A DNA stretch of 64,000 nt from Streptomyces tendae (GTDB lineage: Bacteria > Actinomycetota > Actinomycetes > Streptomycetales > Streptomycetaceae). The notes under the pieces were generated by a model that had not been told where the DNA came from, made no database searches, and was given only the letters and a program-made list of their open reading frames with translations. Location of the stretch: the NCBI RefSeq assembly GCF_008632955.1, contig NZ_CP043959.1, forward strand, positions 5,270,001 to 5,334,000, read 5' to 3'. This document shows, in pieces, positions 15,711 through 25,600 of this stretch (the first letter of the stretch is position 1; each line of letters starts with the position of its first letter). The position numbers and the translations under genes are program-made.

Positions 15711-17099
15711 GTGTCCTACTTCGATGCCGCTTCCGCCGTTCCGCTCCACCCCGTCGCCCGGCAGGCCCTGTTGGCCGCCCTGGACGAAGGGTGGGCGGAT
15801 CCGGCGCGGTTGTACAAGGAGGGGCGGCGGGCGCGGCTGCTGCTCGACGCCGCTCGGGAGGCCGCCGCGGAGGCGGTGGGCTGCCGTCCGGACGAGCTGG
15901 TGTTCACCCCGTCGGGCACCGCGGCCGTGCACTCCGGGATCGCGGGCGCGCTGGCCGGGAGGCGGCGCACCGGGCATCACCTGATCGTGTCAGCGGTCGA
16001 ACACTCTTCTGTACTCCATGCGGCGGAAGTTCACCGGGCGGGCGGCGGCACGGTCACCGAGGTCCCGGTGGACCGTTCGGGTGCCGTCAGCCCGTCCGGG
16101 TACGCGCGGGCGCTGCGGGAGGACACCGCGCTGGCCTGTCTGCAGTCCGCCAACCACGAGGTGGGCACGGTCCAGCCGGTGGCCGCCACGGCGGAGGCGT
16201 GCCGGGCGGCGGGGGTGCCGCTGCTGGTGGACGCGGCCCAGTCGCTGGGCTGGGGACGGGTGGAGGGCGACTGGTCCCTGCTGGCGGCGAGCGCCCACAA
16301 GTGGGGCGGACCGTCAGGGGTCGGACTGCTGGTGGTGCGCAAGGGCGTACGGTTCGCGCCCCAGGGTCCGCACGACGAGCGGGAGTCGGGGCGGGCGGCC
16401 GGGTTCGAAAACCTCCCGGCGATCGTGGCCGCGGCGGCGTCGCTGCGGGCGGTGCGGGCGGAGGCGGCCGGGGAGGCGGCCCGGCTGCGGGAGCTGACGG
16501 AGCGGATCCGGGTCCGGGTGCCGGGCGTGGTGCCGGACGTGGAGGTCGTCGGTGACCCGGAGCGGCGGCTGCCGGGCGTCGTCACCTTCTCCTGTCTCTA
16601 CGTGGACGGGGAGACGGTGCTGCACGAGCTGGACCGGGCCGGCTTCTCGGTGTCCTCCGGCTCGTCCTGCACCAGCAGCACCCTGACGCCGAGCCATGTG
16701 CTGAGGGCGATGGGGGTGCTCAGCGAGGGCAATGTGCGCGTCTCGCTGCCGCCGGGCACGCGGGAGGAGGACGTCGAGCGGTTCCTCGCCGTGCTGCCGG
16801 AGGTGGTGGCCGGGGTGCGGGAGATGCTCGGCGCGCCGGTGTCCCGGACGGACGTGGTGACCGAGGAGCGCGGCGAGGCGCTGGTGGTGGACGCGCTGGG
16901 GCGGCGCTGCCCCATTCCGGTGATCGAGCTGGCCAAGGTGATCGGCGAGGTGCCGGTGGGCGGCCTGGTACGGGTCCTCGCCGACGACGAGGCGGCCCGG
17001 CTGGACATCCCGGCGTGGTGCGAGATGCGCGGGCAGGAGTACGTCGGTGAGCAGCCGGCGGACCGGGGCGCGGCCTATGTGGTCCGCCGGCTCTCCTGA
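15711..17099 (+). CDS. cysteine desulfurase fused to a TusA sulfurtransferase domain
   Basis: Residues 1 to about 370 are an IscS/NifS-type PLP cysteine desulfurase: FDAASAVPLHPVAR, FTPSGTAAVHSGI, SAVEHSSVL, VDAAQSLGW, the PLP lysine in ASAHKWGGPSG, and the catalytic-cysteine loop SGSSCTSSTLTPSHVL. Residues about 385-462 are a TusA/SirA domain with the acceptor cysteine in LGRRCPIPVIELAK. The fusion would pass persulfide sulfur from the first domain directly to the second. It diverges from ctaC and ends five bases from the convergent kinase gene. The start is the GTG at 15711. Likely products of the relay are tRNA thiolation or cofactor sulfur; which one is not shown by context. Confidence 0.92.
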   Translation: MSYFDAASAVPLHPVARQALLAALDEGWADPARLYKEGRRARLLLDAAREAAAEAVGCRPDELVFTPSGTAAVHSGIAGALAGRRRTGHHLIVSAVEHSSVLHAAEVHRAGGGTVTEVPVDRSGAVSPSGYARALREDTALACLQSANHEVGTVQPVAATAEACRAAGVPLLVDAAQSLGWGRVEGDWSLLAASAHKWGGPSGVGLLVVRKGVRFAPQGPHDERESGRAAGFENLPAIVAAAASLRAVRAEAAGEAARLRELTERIRVRVPGVVPDVEVVGDPERRLPGVVTFSCLYVDGETVLHELDRAGFSVSSGSSCTSSTLTPSHVLRAMGVLSEGNVRVSLPPGTREEDVERFLAVLPEVVAGVREMLGAPVSRTDVVTEERGEALVVDALGRRCPIPVIELAKVIGEVPVGGLVRVLADDEAARLDIPAWCEMRGQEYVGEQPADRGAAYVVRRLS

Positions 17100-17104
17100 C
17101 CGGG

Positions 17105-18079
17105 TCAGCCCAGGTGGCGGCGCACCTCGCCGGCGGCGTCGTCGCCGTAGGCCTTGGTGAAGCGCTCCATGAAGTGACCGCGGCGCAGCTGGTACTCCTG
17201 GGTGCCGACGGTCTCGATGACGAGCGTCGCCAGCATGCAGCCGACCTGCGCGGCGCGCTCCAGCGGGACGCCCCAGGCGAGGCCCGACAGGAAGCCCGCG
17301 CGGAAGGCGTCACCGACGCCGGTGGGGTCGGCCTTGCGCTCCTCGTCGGGGCACGCGACCTCGATCACCGGCTCGCCGGCCCGCTCGATGCGCACGCCGC
17401 GGGCGCCGAGGGTGGTGACCCGGTGGCCGACCTTGGCGAGGATCTCCTCGTCGCTCCAGCCGGTCTTGGTCTCGATGAGCCCCTTCTCGTACTCGTTGGA
17501 GAAGAGGTAGGTCGCCCCTTCCAGCAGTATCCGGATCTCCTCGCCGTTCATACGGGCGATCTGCTGGGAGAAGTCGGCGGCGAACGGGATGCCCCGGGAA
17601 CGGCACTCCTCGGTGTGCCGGAGCATCGCCTCCGGGTCGTCGGCGCCGATGGACACCAGGTCGAGGCCGCCCACGCGGTCGGCGACGGTCTTGAGCTCGA
17701 TCAGCCGCGCCTCGCTCATCGCGCCCGTGTAGAAGGAGCCGATCTGGTTGTGGTCGGCGTCCGTGGTGCACACGAAGCGGGCGGTGTGCAGCGTGTCGGA
17801 GATGCGGACGGAATCGGTGTCGACGCCGTGCCGCTCCAGCCAGGCGCGGTACTCGTCGAAGTCGAAGCCGGCGGCGCCGACCAGGATCGGGCGGGTGCCC
17901 AGCTGGCCCATGCCGAAGGCGATGTTCGCGGCCACCCCGCCGCGTCGCACGTCCAGGTTGTCGACCAGGAAGGACAGCGAGACCGTGTGCAGCTGGTCCG
18001 CGACGAACTGGTCGGCGAACCGGCCGGGGAAGGTCATGAGGTGGTCGGTGGCGATGGAGCCGGTGACTGCGATGCGCAC
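17105..18079 (-). CDS. PfkB-family carbohydrate/adenosine kinase
   Basis: The 324-residue ribokinase-superfamily protein begins VRIAVTGSIATDHLMTFPGRF at the GTG at 18079. It shows the RGGVAANIAFGMGQLG substrate-binding signature, and the anion hole/catalytic base motif in DPTGVGDAFRAGFLSG. The sequence resembles actinobacterial adenosine kinases more than ribokinases, but substrate assignment from sequence is uncertain. The open frame continues far upstream to 19417 without coding character. It converges on the desulfurase-TusA gene with five bases between stops. Confidence 0.9.
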   Translation of the reverse strand: MRIAVTGSIATDHLMTFPGRFADQFVADQLHTVSLSFLVDNLDVRRGGVAANIAFGMGQLGTRPILVGAAGFDFDEYRAWLERHGVDTDSVRISDTLHTARFVCTTDADHNQIGSFYTGAMSEARLIELKTVADRVGGLDLVSIGADDPEAMLRHTEECRSRGIPFAADFSQQIARMNGEEIRILLEGATYLFSNEYEKGLIETKTGWSDEEILAKVGHRVTTLGARGVRIERAGEPVIEVACPDEERKADPTGVGDAFRAGFLSGLAWGVPLERAAQVGCMLATLVIETVGTQEYQLRRGHFMERFTKAYGDDAAGEVRRHLG

Positions 18080-18208
18080 GGCGTGGATTCTCCTGGGGGA
18101 GGGGGTTTGACACTTCACGCTACCGGGTGTGAACGGCCCGTAGAAGCAGCCGAAACTACCCGATAGTAGCTCTTTCTTCGCGACGTCCTGCGTGCATACG
18201 GTGCCGAC

Positions 18209-18418
18209 ATGACGAACATCAAGGTCCACGGCACCGCTCCGGCCGACCTCGAGGGCGACCTGACCTCGCTGCGCGGCGACTGCGCCCGGATGGTCCCGCA
18301 CTGGTCGGTCCCCGAGCGGGCCGCGGCACGGCCGGTGTCCCCCTCCCTCATCCACGGCGTGAGCGTGCCGTCCACGTCCGCGCGGCTGCTCGACGCCATG
18401 TCGGACTACGGCGACTGA
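18209..18418 (+). CDS. small hypothetical protein
   Basis: A 69-residue ORF (MTNIKVHGTAPADLEGDL...SDYGD), divergent from the kinase gene and free of overlap with any better gene. Codon third positions are G/C-rich as in neighbours. There is no signal peptide, membrane segment or known motif. No clear Shine-Dalgarno precedes the ATG; CATACGGT upstream might act as a -10 for a near-leaderless message. Function unknown; existence is probable rather than certain. Confidence 0.5.
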   Translation: MTNIKVHGTAPADLEGDLTSLRGDCARMVPHWSVPERAAARPVSPSLIHGVSVPSTSARLLDAMSDYGD

Positions 18419-18561
18419 GCGGACGCGGGGAACCGCGCGCTCCCCCACTGCGTCCCATCGCTGTCCCCCGTAGAGGGGATGCGGGATACGAACCCTCGGC
18501 AGCCCGGGTGCGAACGGGCAGGGTCCGCATGGGACAGCTGTGCAGGCGAAGGAGCGATGCG

Positions 18562-20655
18562 GTGAACACCGAGCGACCCGACCACGACGACGAGCCGCGC
18601 CCCGCCCCGGGCAACGCGCCCGACACCGGGGGCGCACCGCAGGAGCGCGAGCCGGGGCAGGCGCGGGCGGACGCACCGGATCGCGGAGATTCCGGCTCCG
18701 CACCGTCCGGCGGTCGTGCGGAGGACTCCTCGACGTCCGAGGCCGAGGGGACCGAGGCTGCCGAGGCGACCGAGCCGCGGGGCGCGGGCACCGCGGTGAC
18801 GGGGACCGGAACGGGTGAGGCGGCGCCGGCCGGCCGGCCGAAGGAGACGGAACCGGGGGCCGAGCCCTCTGTGTCCCCGGCTGAAGCGACCGCGGACCAG
18901 TCGGTGGAGCCCTCCGGAGTGAAGGATTCCGGACGGCCCGGGAAGGCGGCCACCGGCGCGGGCGCGAGTGAGACCCGGCCTTCCGAGGCGGGGGCACCGG
19001 CCCCGGCAACCGCGGATCCCGCCGGGCGACGCACAGCCGTCGGCCGATGCCAAGGAGCCCGGCCGGCCCGGCGCGGCGGGCGCAGGCCCGGCGCGAGCGC
19101 CGGCAGGGCGGAGCAGCCGGCCGCAGGCGAGGAGCGCGGCTCGGGCGGCGCGGGTTCGGCCGGGGCCGAGCCGGTGCTGACGGGAGCGCGTGGACCCTCC
19201 GGTGCCGGCGAGCCGGCGGCCGGCCGGCGGCGCTCGCCCGTGCTGGTCGCCTCCGTCGCCGCCGCCGTGCTGCTGGTCGGAGGCGGAGGGGCGTACCTCG
19301 CGGCCGGGACCGGCGAGGACAAGGGGGCCGGGACGGCTCCCGGGGCGAACGGTGACCCCACTCCCCCGCCGCTCGCCCTGGACGGCTTCTCCGAGAGCGG
19401 CCCGAACGCCATCGCACCGGGCGAGCCCAACCCCTACGGCGCCACCTACCGCGCCGACGGCACGCTTCCCGACGGCCCGGACACGGCGCCGGTGTACCAC
19501 GCGCGGGGCCAGGTGACCGAGGACAAGGTGGTCGCGCTGGCGAAGGCGCTGGGCATGGAAGGCCGGCCGGTCGCCGAGGGCGCCTCGTGGCGGATCGGCG
19601 GCCAGGACGGCTCCGGACCGACCCTGCGCGTCGACCAGCAGGCCCCCGGCACCTGGACGTTCAGCCGGAACATCCCCGGCGGCGACAACTGCAAGGGCGC
19701 CACCTGCAAGGCACCGTCCGGCACCGGCGGTCCCGCGGTGAGCGAGGCCGCCGCGAAGAAGGCCGCCGCCCCCGTTCTCAAGGCCGTGGGCCAGGACGAG
19801 GCCAAGCTGGACGCGAGCCAGCTGCTGGACGGCAGGCGCGTGGTGAACGCCGACCCGGTGGTCGGCGGCCTGCCGACCTACGGCTGGACGACCGGGGTGG
19901 TCGTCGGCGCCGGCGGTGAGGTGGTCGGCGGCAGCGGCCGGCTCGCGGAGCCGGTGAAGGGGGACACCTACCCCGTGGTCGGCGCCGACGAGGCGCTGGC
20001 GTCGATGAACGGGGCTCCCGGCGCCGGGGACCGGGTGGAGATCGGCGGCTGCGCCACCCCCGTACCGCTGGAGGACGGGCAGCGGCAGGAGGAGCCGTGC
20101 GCCCCGGCGACGAAGCCGGCCGGTGACACCGTCTCGGTCGACGACGCGGTGTTCGGGCTGGCCGCGCACTCGGTGGACGGGCGGCCCGCGCTGGTGCCGT
20201 CCTGGCTGTTCGAGGTGCGGCCGGCGGGTTCGGACAGTCCGTTCACCGTGACGCACCCCGCGGTCGCCCCCTCGTTCCTCGCCTCGCCGACCGGGTCCGG
20301 GGAGCAGCCGGGCGAGCGGCCCTCTCGGCCGGGTGACGAGCCGACGTCGGCGCCGGCCGCCCGGGACGTCGCGGTGGAGGGCTACACCGCCGAGGGCGAC
20401 GAGCTCACCGTGACCTTCTCCGGCGGCGTGTGCGCCGATTACGAGGCGACGGCGAGCGAGAGCGGGGGCAGGGTCACGGTGAAGGTGACCGAGACACCCT
20501 GGCCGGACAAGGTGTGCATCATGATCGCCAAGCAGTACCGGCAGACGGTACGGCTGGACGCGCCGCTCGGCGACCGCGAGGTCGTGGACGCGCGGGGCGA
20601 GCCGGTGCCGCTGCACAAGGAGGGCGCCCGCCTGCCGGCGCCCCGTAGCCGCTGA
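18562..20655 (+). CDS. large single-pass anchored protein with acidic low-complexity N-terminus
   Basis: The start is the GTG at 18562 with AAGGAG eight bases upstream, giving 697 residues. Residues 1 to about 230 are Glu/Ala/Pro/Gly-rich and disordered. A single membrane helix (VLVASVAAAVLLVGGGGAYLAA) follows near residue 235. The remaining ~440 residues are probably extracytoplasmic: two paired-cysteine sites (NCKGATCKA; GCATP...EEPCAP) and a C-terminal beta-rich part with VCADYEAT/KVCIMIAKQYRQT. No catalytic motif is recognised. An Arg-rich patch with a lone Cys near residues 154-180 breaks the acidic pattern and may reflect compensating indels (see findings). A long minus-strand ORF covering the same region is a shadow. 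Confidence 0.8.
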   Translation: MNTERPDHDDEPRPAPGNAPDTGGAPQEREPGQARADAPDRGDSGSAPSGGRAEDSSTSEAEGTEAAEATEPRGAGTAVTGTGTGEAAPAGRPKETEPGAEPSVSPAEATADQSVEPSGVKDSGRPGKAATGAGASETRPSEAGAPAPATADPAGRRTAVGRCQGARPARRGGRRPGASAGRAEQPAAGEERGSGGAGSAGAEPVLTGARGPSGAGEPAAGRRRSPVLVASVAAAVLLVGGGGAYLAAGTGEDKGAGTAPGANGDPTPPPLALDGFSESGPNAIAPGEPNPYGATYRADGTLPDGPDTAPVYHARGQVTEDKVVALAKALGMEGRPVAEGASWRIGGQDGSGPTLRVDQQAPGTWTFSRNIPGGDNCKGATCKAPSGTGGPAVSEAAAKKAAAPVLKAVGQDEAKLDASQLLDGRRVVNADPVVGGLPTYGWTTGVVVGAGGEVVGGSGRLAEPVKGDTYPVVGADEALASMNGAPGAGDRVEIGGCATPVPLEDGQRQEEPCAPATKPAGDTVSVDDAVFGLAAHSVDGRPALVPSWLFEVRPAGSDSPFTVTHPAVAPSFLASPTGSGEQPGERPSRPGDEPTSAPAARDVAVEGYTAEGDELTVTFSGGVCADYEATASESGGRVTVKVTETPWPDKVCIMIAKQYRQTVRLDAPLGDREVVDARGEPVPLHKEGARLPAPRSR

Positions 20656-20670
20656 CCGCCGGGCGCGTAC

Positions 20671-20714
20671 GACGAAGGCGGCGGTCCCGTGTCCACGGGG
20701 CCGCCGCCTTCGTC
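20671..20714. terminator. bidirectional terminator
   Basis: Arms at 20671-20691 and 20694-20714 pair almost perfectly, with one unpaired or wobble position, around a two-base centre. It separates the anchored-protein gene from the convergent erpA-like gene. Confidence 0.8.
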
Positions 20715-20750
20715 ACGCTCCGGACCGGTACTCCGGACCGGGCGGTGCGC

Positions 20751-21107
20751 TCAGCTGAAGGAGTCGCCGCAGGCGCAGGAGCCGGTGGCGTTGGGGTTGT
20801 CGATCGTGAAGCCCTGCTTCTCGATGGTGTCGACGAAGTCGATGGTGGCGCCGCCCAGGTACGGGGCGCTCATGCGGTCGGTGACGACCTTCACACCGCC
20901 GAAGTCCTTCACCACGTCGCCGTCGAGCGAGCGCTCGTCGAAGAAGAGCTGGTAGCGCAGGCCGGAGCAGCCGCCGGGCTGGACGGCGACGCGCAGGGCG
21001 AGGTCGTCACGGCCTTCCTGGTCGAGCAGGGCCTTGACCTTGGACGCGGCGGCGTCGGTCAGGACGATGCCGTCGGTGACGGTGGTGGTCTCGTCCGATA
21101 CGGACAT
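20751..21107 (-). CDS. erpA: iron-sulfur cluster insertion protein (HesB/IscA/ErpA family)
   Basis: This A-type carrier passes Fe-S clusters to apoenzymes. The 118-residue protein has the three conserved cysteines: one in VQPGGCSGLRYQL and two in GSCACGDSF at the C-terminus. Length and layout match ErpA/IscA. It diverges from nadA, which encodes a 4Fe-4S enzyme and is a plausible client. The symbol is by family resemblance; IscA and ErpA are not safely separable by sequence alone. Confidence 0.92.
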   Translation of the reverse strand: MSVSDETTTVTDGIVLTDAAASKVKALLDQEGRDDLALRVAVQPGGCSGLRYQLFFDERSLDGDVVKDFGGVKVVTDRMSAPYLGGATIDFVDTIEKQGFTIDNPNATGSCACGDSFS

Positions 21108-21314
21108 CTACATCTCTCCCGGGTTGTACGGAGACTGCTTGCCGACGGTTGCAACCGGCGGGACCGCGGATTCATTCCGGGCCGGGCGCGTGATTTCCTC
21201 GCCTCGCTCTTCATGCTCGCACACGCCGTGCGGAGCGGAAACCGTCCCTTGTCGGGGCCTGGCGGGAATGAACGGGCGGCCGCCTAGATTCACGTCACAT
21301 GGACGCTATGGCCA

Positions 21315-21343
21315 TCGTCAAAGTGACGTGAACCGGTTATGAT
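21315..21343 (+). promoter_or_regulatory. putative nadA promoter
   Basis: TCGTCA (21315-21320) and TATGAT (21338-21343) are 17 bases apart and match four and five of six consensus bases. The element lies about 50 bases before the nadA start in an unusually AT-rich patch. Confidence 0.45.
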
Positions 21344-21393
21344 AGATAGCGTCATTTCGACGAGAAGTCGCCAGAACAGAAAGGGTGCGTGTC

Positions 21394-22578
21394 GTGACCA
21401 CCGCCCAGACCCCGGAGCTCGACGTCCAGCCGACGCCCCTCGCCCTGCTGCTCCTCGGCCGTGAGGCCGACCCGAGGAGCGAGCGCGGTGTGGAGTGTCC
21501 CGGCGACCTCCCCTCGCCGTCCGACCCCGACCTAGTGGAGCGCGCCCGCGCGGCCAAGGAGAAGCTCGGGGACAAGGTCTTCGTCCTCGGCCACCACTAC
21601 CAGCGTGACGAGGTCATCCAGTTCGCCGACGTCACGGGCGACTCCTTCAAGCTGGCGCGGGACGCGGCCGCGCGCCCGCAGGCCGAGTACATCGTCTTCT
21701 GCGGTGTGCACTTCATGGCCGAGTCCGCCGACATCCTCACCGGCGACGACCAGAAGGTGGTCCTGCCGGACCTCGCGGCCGGCTGCTCCATGGCCGACAT
21801 GGCCACCGCCGAGCAGGTGGCCGAGTGCTGGGACGTGCTGACCGAGGCCGGGGTGGCCGAGCAGGTCGTCCCCGTCTCGTACATGAACTCCTCCGCCGAC
21901 ATCAAGGCCTTCACCGGCAAGCACGGCGGCACGATCTGCACCTCCTCCAACGCCAAGCGCGCCCTGGACTGGGCGTTCCAGCAGGGCGAGAAGGTCCTGT
22001 TCCTCCCCGACCAGCACCTGGGCCGCAATACGGCGGTGCGTGACATGGGGATGTCGCTGGAGGACTGCGTCGTCTACAACCCGCACAAGCCGAACGGCGG
22101 ACTGACGGCGGAGGAGCTGCGCGGCGCCAAGATGATCCTGTGGCGCGGTCACTGCTCGGTGCACGGCCGCTTCAGCCTCGACTCGGTCGAGGAGGTCCGC
22201 GAGCGCATCCCGGGCGTCAACGTCCTGGTGCACCCCGAGTGCCGGCACGAGGTCGTGGCCGCGGCGGACCACGTCGGCTCGACCGAGTACATCATCAAGA
22301 CGCTGGAGGCGGCCCCGGCCGGCTCCAAGTGGGCCATCGGCACCGAGCTGAACCTGGTCCGCCGCCTGGCGAACCGTTTCGCTTCCGAGGACAAGGAGAT
22401 CGTGTTCCTCGACCGCACGGTCTGCTTCTGCTCGACGATGAACCGCATCGACCTCCCCCACCTGGTGTGGGCCCTGGAGTCCCTCGCCGAGGGGAACCTG
22501 GTCAACCGCATCGAGGTGGACAAGGAGACGGAGGCGTTCGCCAAGCTCGCCCTGGAGCGCATGCTGGCGCTGCCGTAA
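21394..22578 (+). CDS. nadA: quinolinate synthase
   Basis: NadA condenses iminoaspartate with dihydroxyacetone phosphate to quinolinate in NAD synthesis, using a 4Fe-4S cluster. The GTG at 21394 is preferred over the in-frame GTG at 21385 because AAAGGG lies eight bases before it; the product has 394 residues. Key motifs are FVLGHHYQRDEVIQFADVTGDS, FCGVHFMAESADI, GGTICTSSNA, ILWRGHCSVHGRF, VHPECRHEV and TVCFCSTMNRI, which supply the cluster cysteines. The family member is the long actinobacterial form with an N-terminal extension. No nadB or nadC follows within the window. Confidence 0.96.
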   Translation: MTTAQTPELDVQPTPLALLLLGREADPRSERGVECPGDLPSPSDPDLVERARAAKEKLGDKVFVLGHHYQRDEVIQFADVTGDSFKLARDAAARPQAEYIVFCGVHFMAESADILTGDDQKVVLPDLAAGCSMADMATAEQVAECWDVLTEAGVAEQVVPVSYMNSSADIKAFTGKHGGTICTSSNAKRALDWAFQQGEKVLFLPDQHLGRNTAVRDMGMSLEDCVVYNPHKPNGGLTAEELRGAKMILWRGHCSVHGRFSLDSVEEVRERIPGVNVLVHPECRHEVVAAADHVGSTEYIIKTLEAAPAGSKWAIGTELNLVRRLANRFASEDKEIVFLDRTVCFCSTMNRIDLPHLVWALESLAEGNLVNRIEVDKETEAFAKLALERMLALP

Positions 22579-22591
22579 CACCGGCACGGCA

Positions 22592-22647
22592 CACGGCGAA
22601 GGCCCCCGTCCGGCACCTGTGGGTGCCGGACGGGGGCCTTCGCCGTG
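22592..22647. terminator. long perfect bidirectional terminator
   Basis: A 26-base perfect stem (22592-22617 with 22622-22647) closes on the loop TGTG. It lies between nadA and the convergent RND exporter gene and starts 14 bases after the nadA stop. Confidence 0.9.
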
Positions 22648-22654
22648 CCGCGGA

Positions 22655-25600
22655 TCAGACCTGCGCCGGGGCCGGCTTCTCGGGCGTCCGCTGCTGGGCG
22701 GCCGTCTCCCGCTTCGCCGCGCGCTTCTTCGCGCGGCGCTCCTTGCGGAGCTCCAGCATCGCGTAGAGCGTCGGGACGAGCAGCAGGGTGAGCAGGGTCG
22801 ACGTGATCAGACCGCCGATCACCACGACCGCGAGCGGCTGGGCGATGAAGCCGCCCTCGCCGGTGACACCGAGCGCCATCGGGAGCAGCGCGAAGACGGT
22901 CGCCAGGGCCGTCATCAGGATCGGCCGCAGTCGGTGCCGGCCGCCCTCCAGCACGGCCTCGACGACACCGTAGCCCTGCTTGCGGTACTGGTTGATCAGG
23001 TCGATCAGCACGATCGCGTTGGTGACCACGATGCCGATCAGCATCAGCATGCCGATCATCGCCGGGACGCCCATCGGGGTGCCGGTGACCAGCAGCAGGC
23101 CGATCGCGCCGGTCGCCGCGAACGGGATGGACACCAGCAGGATCAGCGGCTGGGCCAGCGACCGGAAGGTGCCGACCAGCAGCATGAAGACGATCGCGAT
23201 CGCGGCCAGCATGGCCAGGCCCAGGTTGACGAACGCCTCGTCCTGGTCCTCGGTCACGCCGCCGATCTCGGCCGTCGCGCCCGCGGGCAGCGTCAGCTCG
23301 TCGATCTTCGTCTGGAGCTCCGTTCCCACGGCGCCCGTGTTGTCGCCGACCGGGCGGGCGGTGACGGTGGCCGCGCGCTGGCCGTCGATCCGGGTCATGG
23401 AGACCGGACCGTCCACCACCTGCACGGTGGCGATGTCGCCGAGCTTCACCGCGCCGAGGCGCAGCTCGCGCAGCTGGTCCGCGGTGGTGGCGGGTCGCGC
23501 CGAGCGGATGACGACGTCGCGCTCGGCGTCGTCGAGGACCGCCTTGCCGACCGGGGTGCCCTTCACCGACTGGGCGACGGCCGTCCCGAGGGTCTGGGCG
23601 TCGAAGCCGGCCGCGGCGGCCTTGTCGGTGGGCTTCACCGAGATGCGGGGCACGCTCTGCGAGAGGTCGCTGGTGACGTCGGTGACGTCGTCCAGCGAGG
23701 CCACCGCGTCACGCACCTGCTCGGCCGCCTTGCGCAGCACCTGCGCGTCGGCGGCCTTGACCACCACACTCAGGTCCTGGCTGCCGAAGCCGTCTCCGGC
23801 CGCCACGGTGGTGGTGCCGATGCCGTCGAGCTCGCCGAGGCCCTTCTCCAGGCTGTCCCGCACGTCCGCGGATGACGCGGAGTCCTCCAGCATGACCTGG
23901 TAGGTCGCCTGGTTGGTGTCCGTACCTCCGCCGAAGGCGGCCATGAAGCCGGACGAGCCGACCGTCACCTGGTAGTCCCGCACGCCCTCGGTGTCGTCGA
24001 GCAGCCGCTCGACCTTCTTGGCCTGGGCGTCGGTGGCGGCCAGGCTGGTGCCGGGCTTCAGCTTCTGCTGGACGGTGAGGACCTGCTGCTCGCCCGCGTC
24101 GAAGAAGTTGGTCTTCAGCAGCGGCGCCATGGCGAAGGTGGCGATCAGGACGACCACGGCGATGGCCACGCTGGCCAGCCGGCGCCGGGTGGCGAACCGC
24201 AGCACGCTCACGTAGGTGCGCTGCAGCCGGCTCCTGGCCTCCTTCTCCTCCGCCAGCCGGCGGGCCTGCTCGGCGTCCTCCGGGGTGCCCTTGGGGGGCC
24301 GCAGGAACCAGTACGACAGCACCGGGACGACCGTCAGCGACACCAGCAGGGACGCCAGCAGCGCGGCGGTGACGGTGAGGCTGAAGGAGCCGAACAGCTC
24401 GCCCACCATGCCCCCGACCAGGCCGATCGGCAGGAACACGGCGACCGTGGTGAGCGTGGCGGAGGTGACCGCGCCGGCCACCTCGCGCACCGCGTTCATG
24501 ATGGCCGCCTGGCGTTCCTCGCCGTAGCCGAGGTGCCGCTTGATGTTCTCCAGGACGACGATGGAGTCGTCCACGACGCGGCCGATGGCGATGGTCAGGG
24601 CGCCGAGCGTCAGCATGTTCAGGGACAGGTCGCGGGTCCACAGCACGATCAGGGCGAGCACCACCGACAGCGGGATGGACACGGCGGTGACGAGCGTGGA
24701 GCGGACCGACGCGAGGAAGACCAGGATCACCAGCACGGCGAAGAGCAGACCGAGCGCGCCCTCGGTGGTCAGGCCCTCGATGGCCTTGGAGACCGCGGGG
24801 CCCTGGTCGCTGACCACGGTGAGGGTGGCGCCGTCGCCGAGGTCCTCGCGCAGCTCGGGCAGCTTGTCCTCGACGGCCTCGGAGATGGCGACCGCGCTGC
24901 CGTCGTGGTCCATGGTGGCCATCACGGCGAGACTCGGCCTGCCGTTGGTGCGGGTGAGGGAGTCGGAGCCCGCCTCCTCCTGGCGCACGGTGGCGACGTC
25001 ACCGAGCCGGACGGGCTTGCCCGCACCGGGTGCGGCGGTGACCATCAGGTCCTGGATCTGGCGCACCGAGGTGAAGCCGCCGCCCACCTGGACGGTGCGG
25101 TTGGCGCCGTTCTCGTCGAAGGAGCCCGCCGGCACGGTCGCCCCGCCGGCCTGCAGGGCCTGCGCTATCGACTGGGTGCTCAGGCCCGCCCTGGCGAGCT
25201 TCGCGGCGTCGGGGACGACGGTGACCTGGAGGTCGCGAACGCCGTCCACCTGGACCTGGCCGACGCCGTCGATGCCCTTCAGCGCGGGCACCACCGTGCG
25301 GTCCAGCTGGTCGGCGAGCGCCTGCTGGTCCTGGTCGGAGGTGACGGCGAGCACCACGGTCGGGATGTCGTCCGTGGAACCGGCGACGACCTGCGGGTCC
25401 ACCCCGGACGGCAGCCGGGCGCCGGCCCGGTTCACGGCCTGCTGCACATCGGCGACGAGCTGCTGGGTGTTGTTGCCGAAGTCGAAGGACGCCATGATCA
25501 CGGCGGTGCCCTCGCTCGCCTTCGAGGTGACGCCGGAGATGCCGTCGACGGCCTCCAGGCTGTCCTCGATGGGCTCGACGACCTGCTTCTCGACCACGTC

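Noticed and set aside
18406..20616. 736-codon minus-strand ORF opposite the anchored protein
   Set aside because: No ribosome site or domain, and Arg/Gly/Pro-rich throughout. The plus-strand frame has an SD, a membrane helix and a structured C-terminus.
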